Virus record (IMG/VR): IMGVR_UViG_3300024273_001103
Coordinates: 1 to 25,350 of that record
DNA: 25,350 nucleotides
From: a virus
Strand: one strand, 5' to 3'
In this document: piece after piece, positions 25,099 through 25,350 of the stretch
Numbering within the stretch: position 1 is the stretch's first letter
Layout: every line of letters starts with the position of its first letter
Notes under the pieces: model-generated
The model's database searches: none
Seen by the model: only the letters and a program-made list of their open reading frames with translations
Told to the model about the DNA's origin: nothing
Made by a program: the position numbers and the translations under genes

Positions 25099-25350
25099 TT
25101 AGCTTTTTTTGTTTTTTTGACAAAAACTACTAGCAGCGCCTACGCTCCCGAAGCCCCACTTTTTTAAAGCCATAGCTTTTCTAGTCGGTTCCCCTTTGCT
25201 GTCCTTCATAGCTCCCTTCATTCCAGCAAATCTACAAGCAAACGAAGTTCTTCTAGGGCTTGTGCCCGTAAGGTGTCTTTTGCCTAATGTTTTACCAGTT
25301 TCCTTGGTATACTTAGATCGCATTTTGCGATTGGACTCTTCATAAGCAGC
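25099..25350 (-). CDS. Basic DUF6321-like small protein (5' end may lie outside window)
   Basis: The recognisable core runs YTKETGKTLGKR, then SFACRFAGMKGAMKD and RKAMALKKWGFGSVGAA, ending SFCQKNKKS. It resembles the small phage domain I know as DUF6321 (SFACRFAGMKGPMKD, ALALKKWGF). Two Cys flank the basic core. An in-frame ATG at 25323 gives 74 residues, but the frame stays open to the window edge (AAYEESNRK before that Met) with coding-like sequence, so the gene may start further right. It is strongly basic and could contact nucleic acid; no function is known. It leads the operon visible here, 4 bases ahead of the 51-residue gene. Confidence 0.7.
   Translation of the reverse strand, partial: AAYEESNRKMRSKYTKETGKTLGKRHLTGTSPRRTSFACRFAGMKGAMKDSKGEPTRKAMALKKWGFGSVGAASSFCQKNKKS

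Noticed and set aside
1-25350. tRNA genes, CRISPR array, integrase, transposon, toxin-antitoxin or anti-defence genes
   Set aside because: No cloverleaf, regular direct repeats, inverted-repeat ends or hallmark motifs were seen; nearly all sequence is accounted for by packed structural genes.

Overview
The window reads as a block of packaging, head and tail genes from a tailed, probably short-tailed (podovirus-like) phage. Every gene I can support lies on the minus strand, so the biological order runs from the right edge to the left edge. The DNA is AT-rich. The gene starts are preceded by A-rich leaders with no clear Shine-Dalgarno sequence. The receptor-type protein ends in a Bacteroidetes-style FN3-like domain and a BACON domain. 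Together these suggest a phage of Bacteroidetes, most likely marine Flavobacteriia, related to or resembling the crAss-like group. That placement rests on remembered family features and was not tested by a search.

Right part (25350 to 21770): a run of small, closely packed genes. In order these are a basic DUF6321-like protein, a 51-residue Cys-containing protein, a Lys-rich disordered protein, a holin of the GTA 3TM type, a beta-rich virion-surface candidate with an inserted GxGY module, a coiled-coil protein, a small beta protein, a GroES-like beta-barrel protein, and a short helical protein (possible small terminase) whose stop overlaps the start of the large terminase. Three junctions use the one-base overlap TAATG.

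Middle (21770 to 11808): large terminase, portal, acidic scaffold candidate, HK97-fold major capsid protein, a conserved 272-residue protein bracketed by two RNA hairpins, and two head-to-tail connector or ring proteins. The hairpin after the capsid gene looks like a rho-independent terminator and probably lets the capsid gene be expressed out of proportion to its neighbours.

Left part (11804 to 1): a very large P22 gp10-like tail stabilisation protein, the FN3/BACON receptor-binding candidate, a small conserved structural protein, two proteins that look like internal or ejection proteins, and the first 778 residues of a giant protein that runs off the left edge. The giant protein carries an N-terminal repeat, hydrophobic segments and a zincin-type HEMLH motif. 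In crAss-like phages the virion RNA polymerase lies in this neighbourhood, but none is visible here.

There are no tRNAs, CRISPR arrays, insertion sequences or integrase genes in the window, and no stretch over about 100 bases without a gene. I do not see a clear defence or other novel accessory system. The most unusual elements are the paired hairpins, the zincin-bearing giant protein, the GroES-like protein and the domain insertions in structural proteins.
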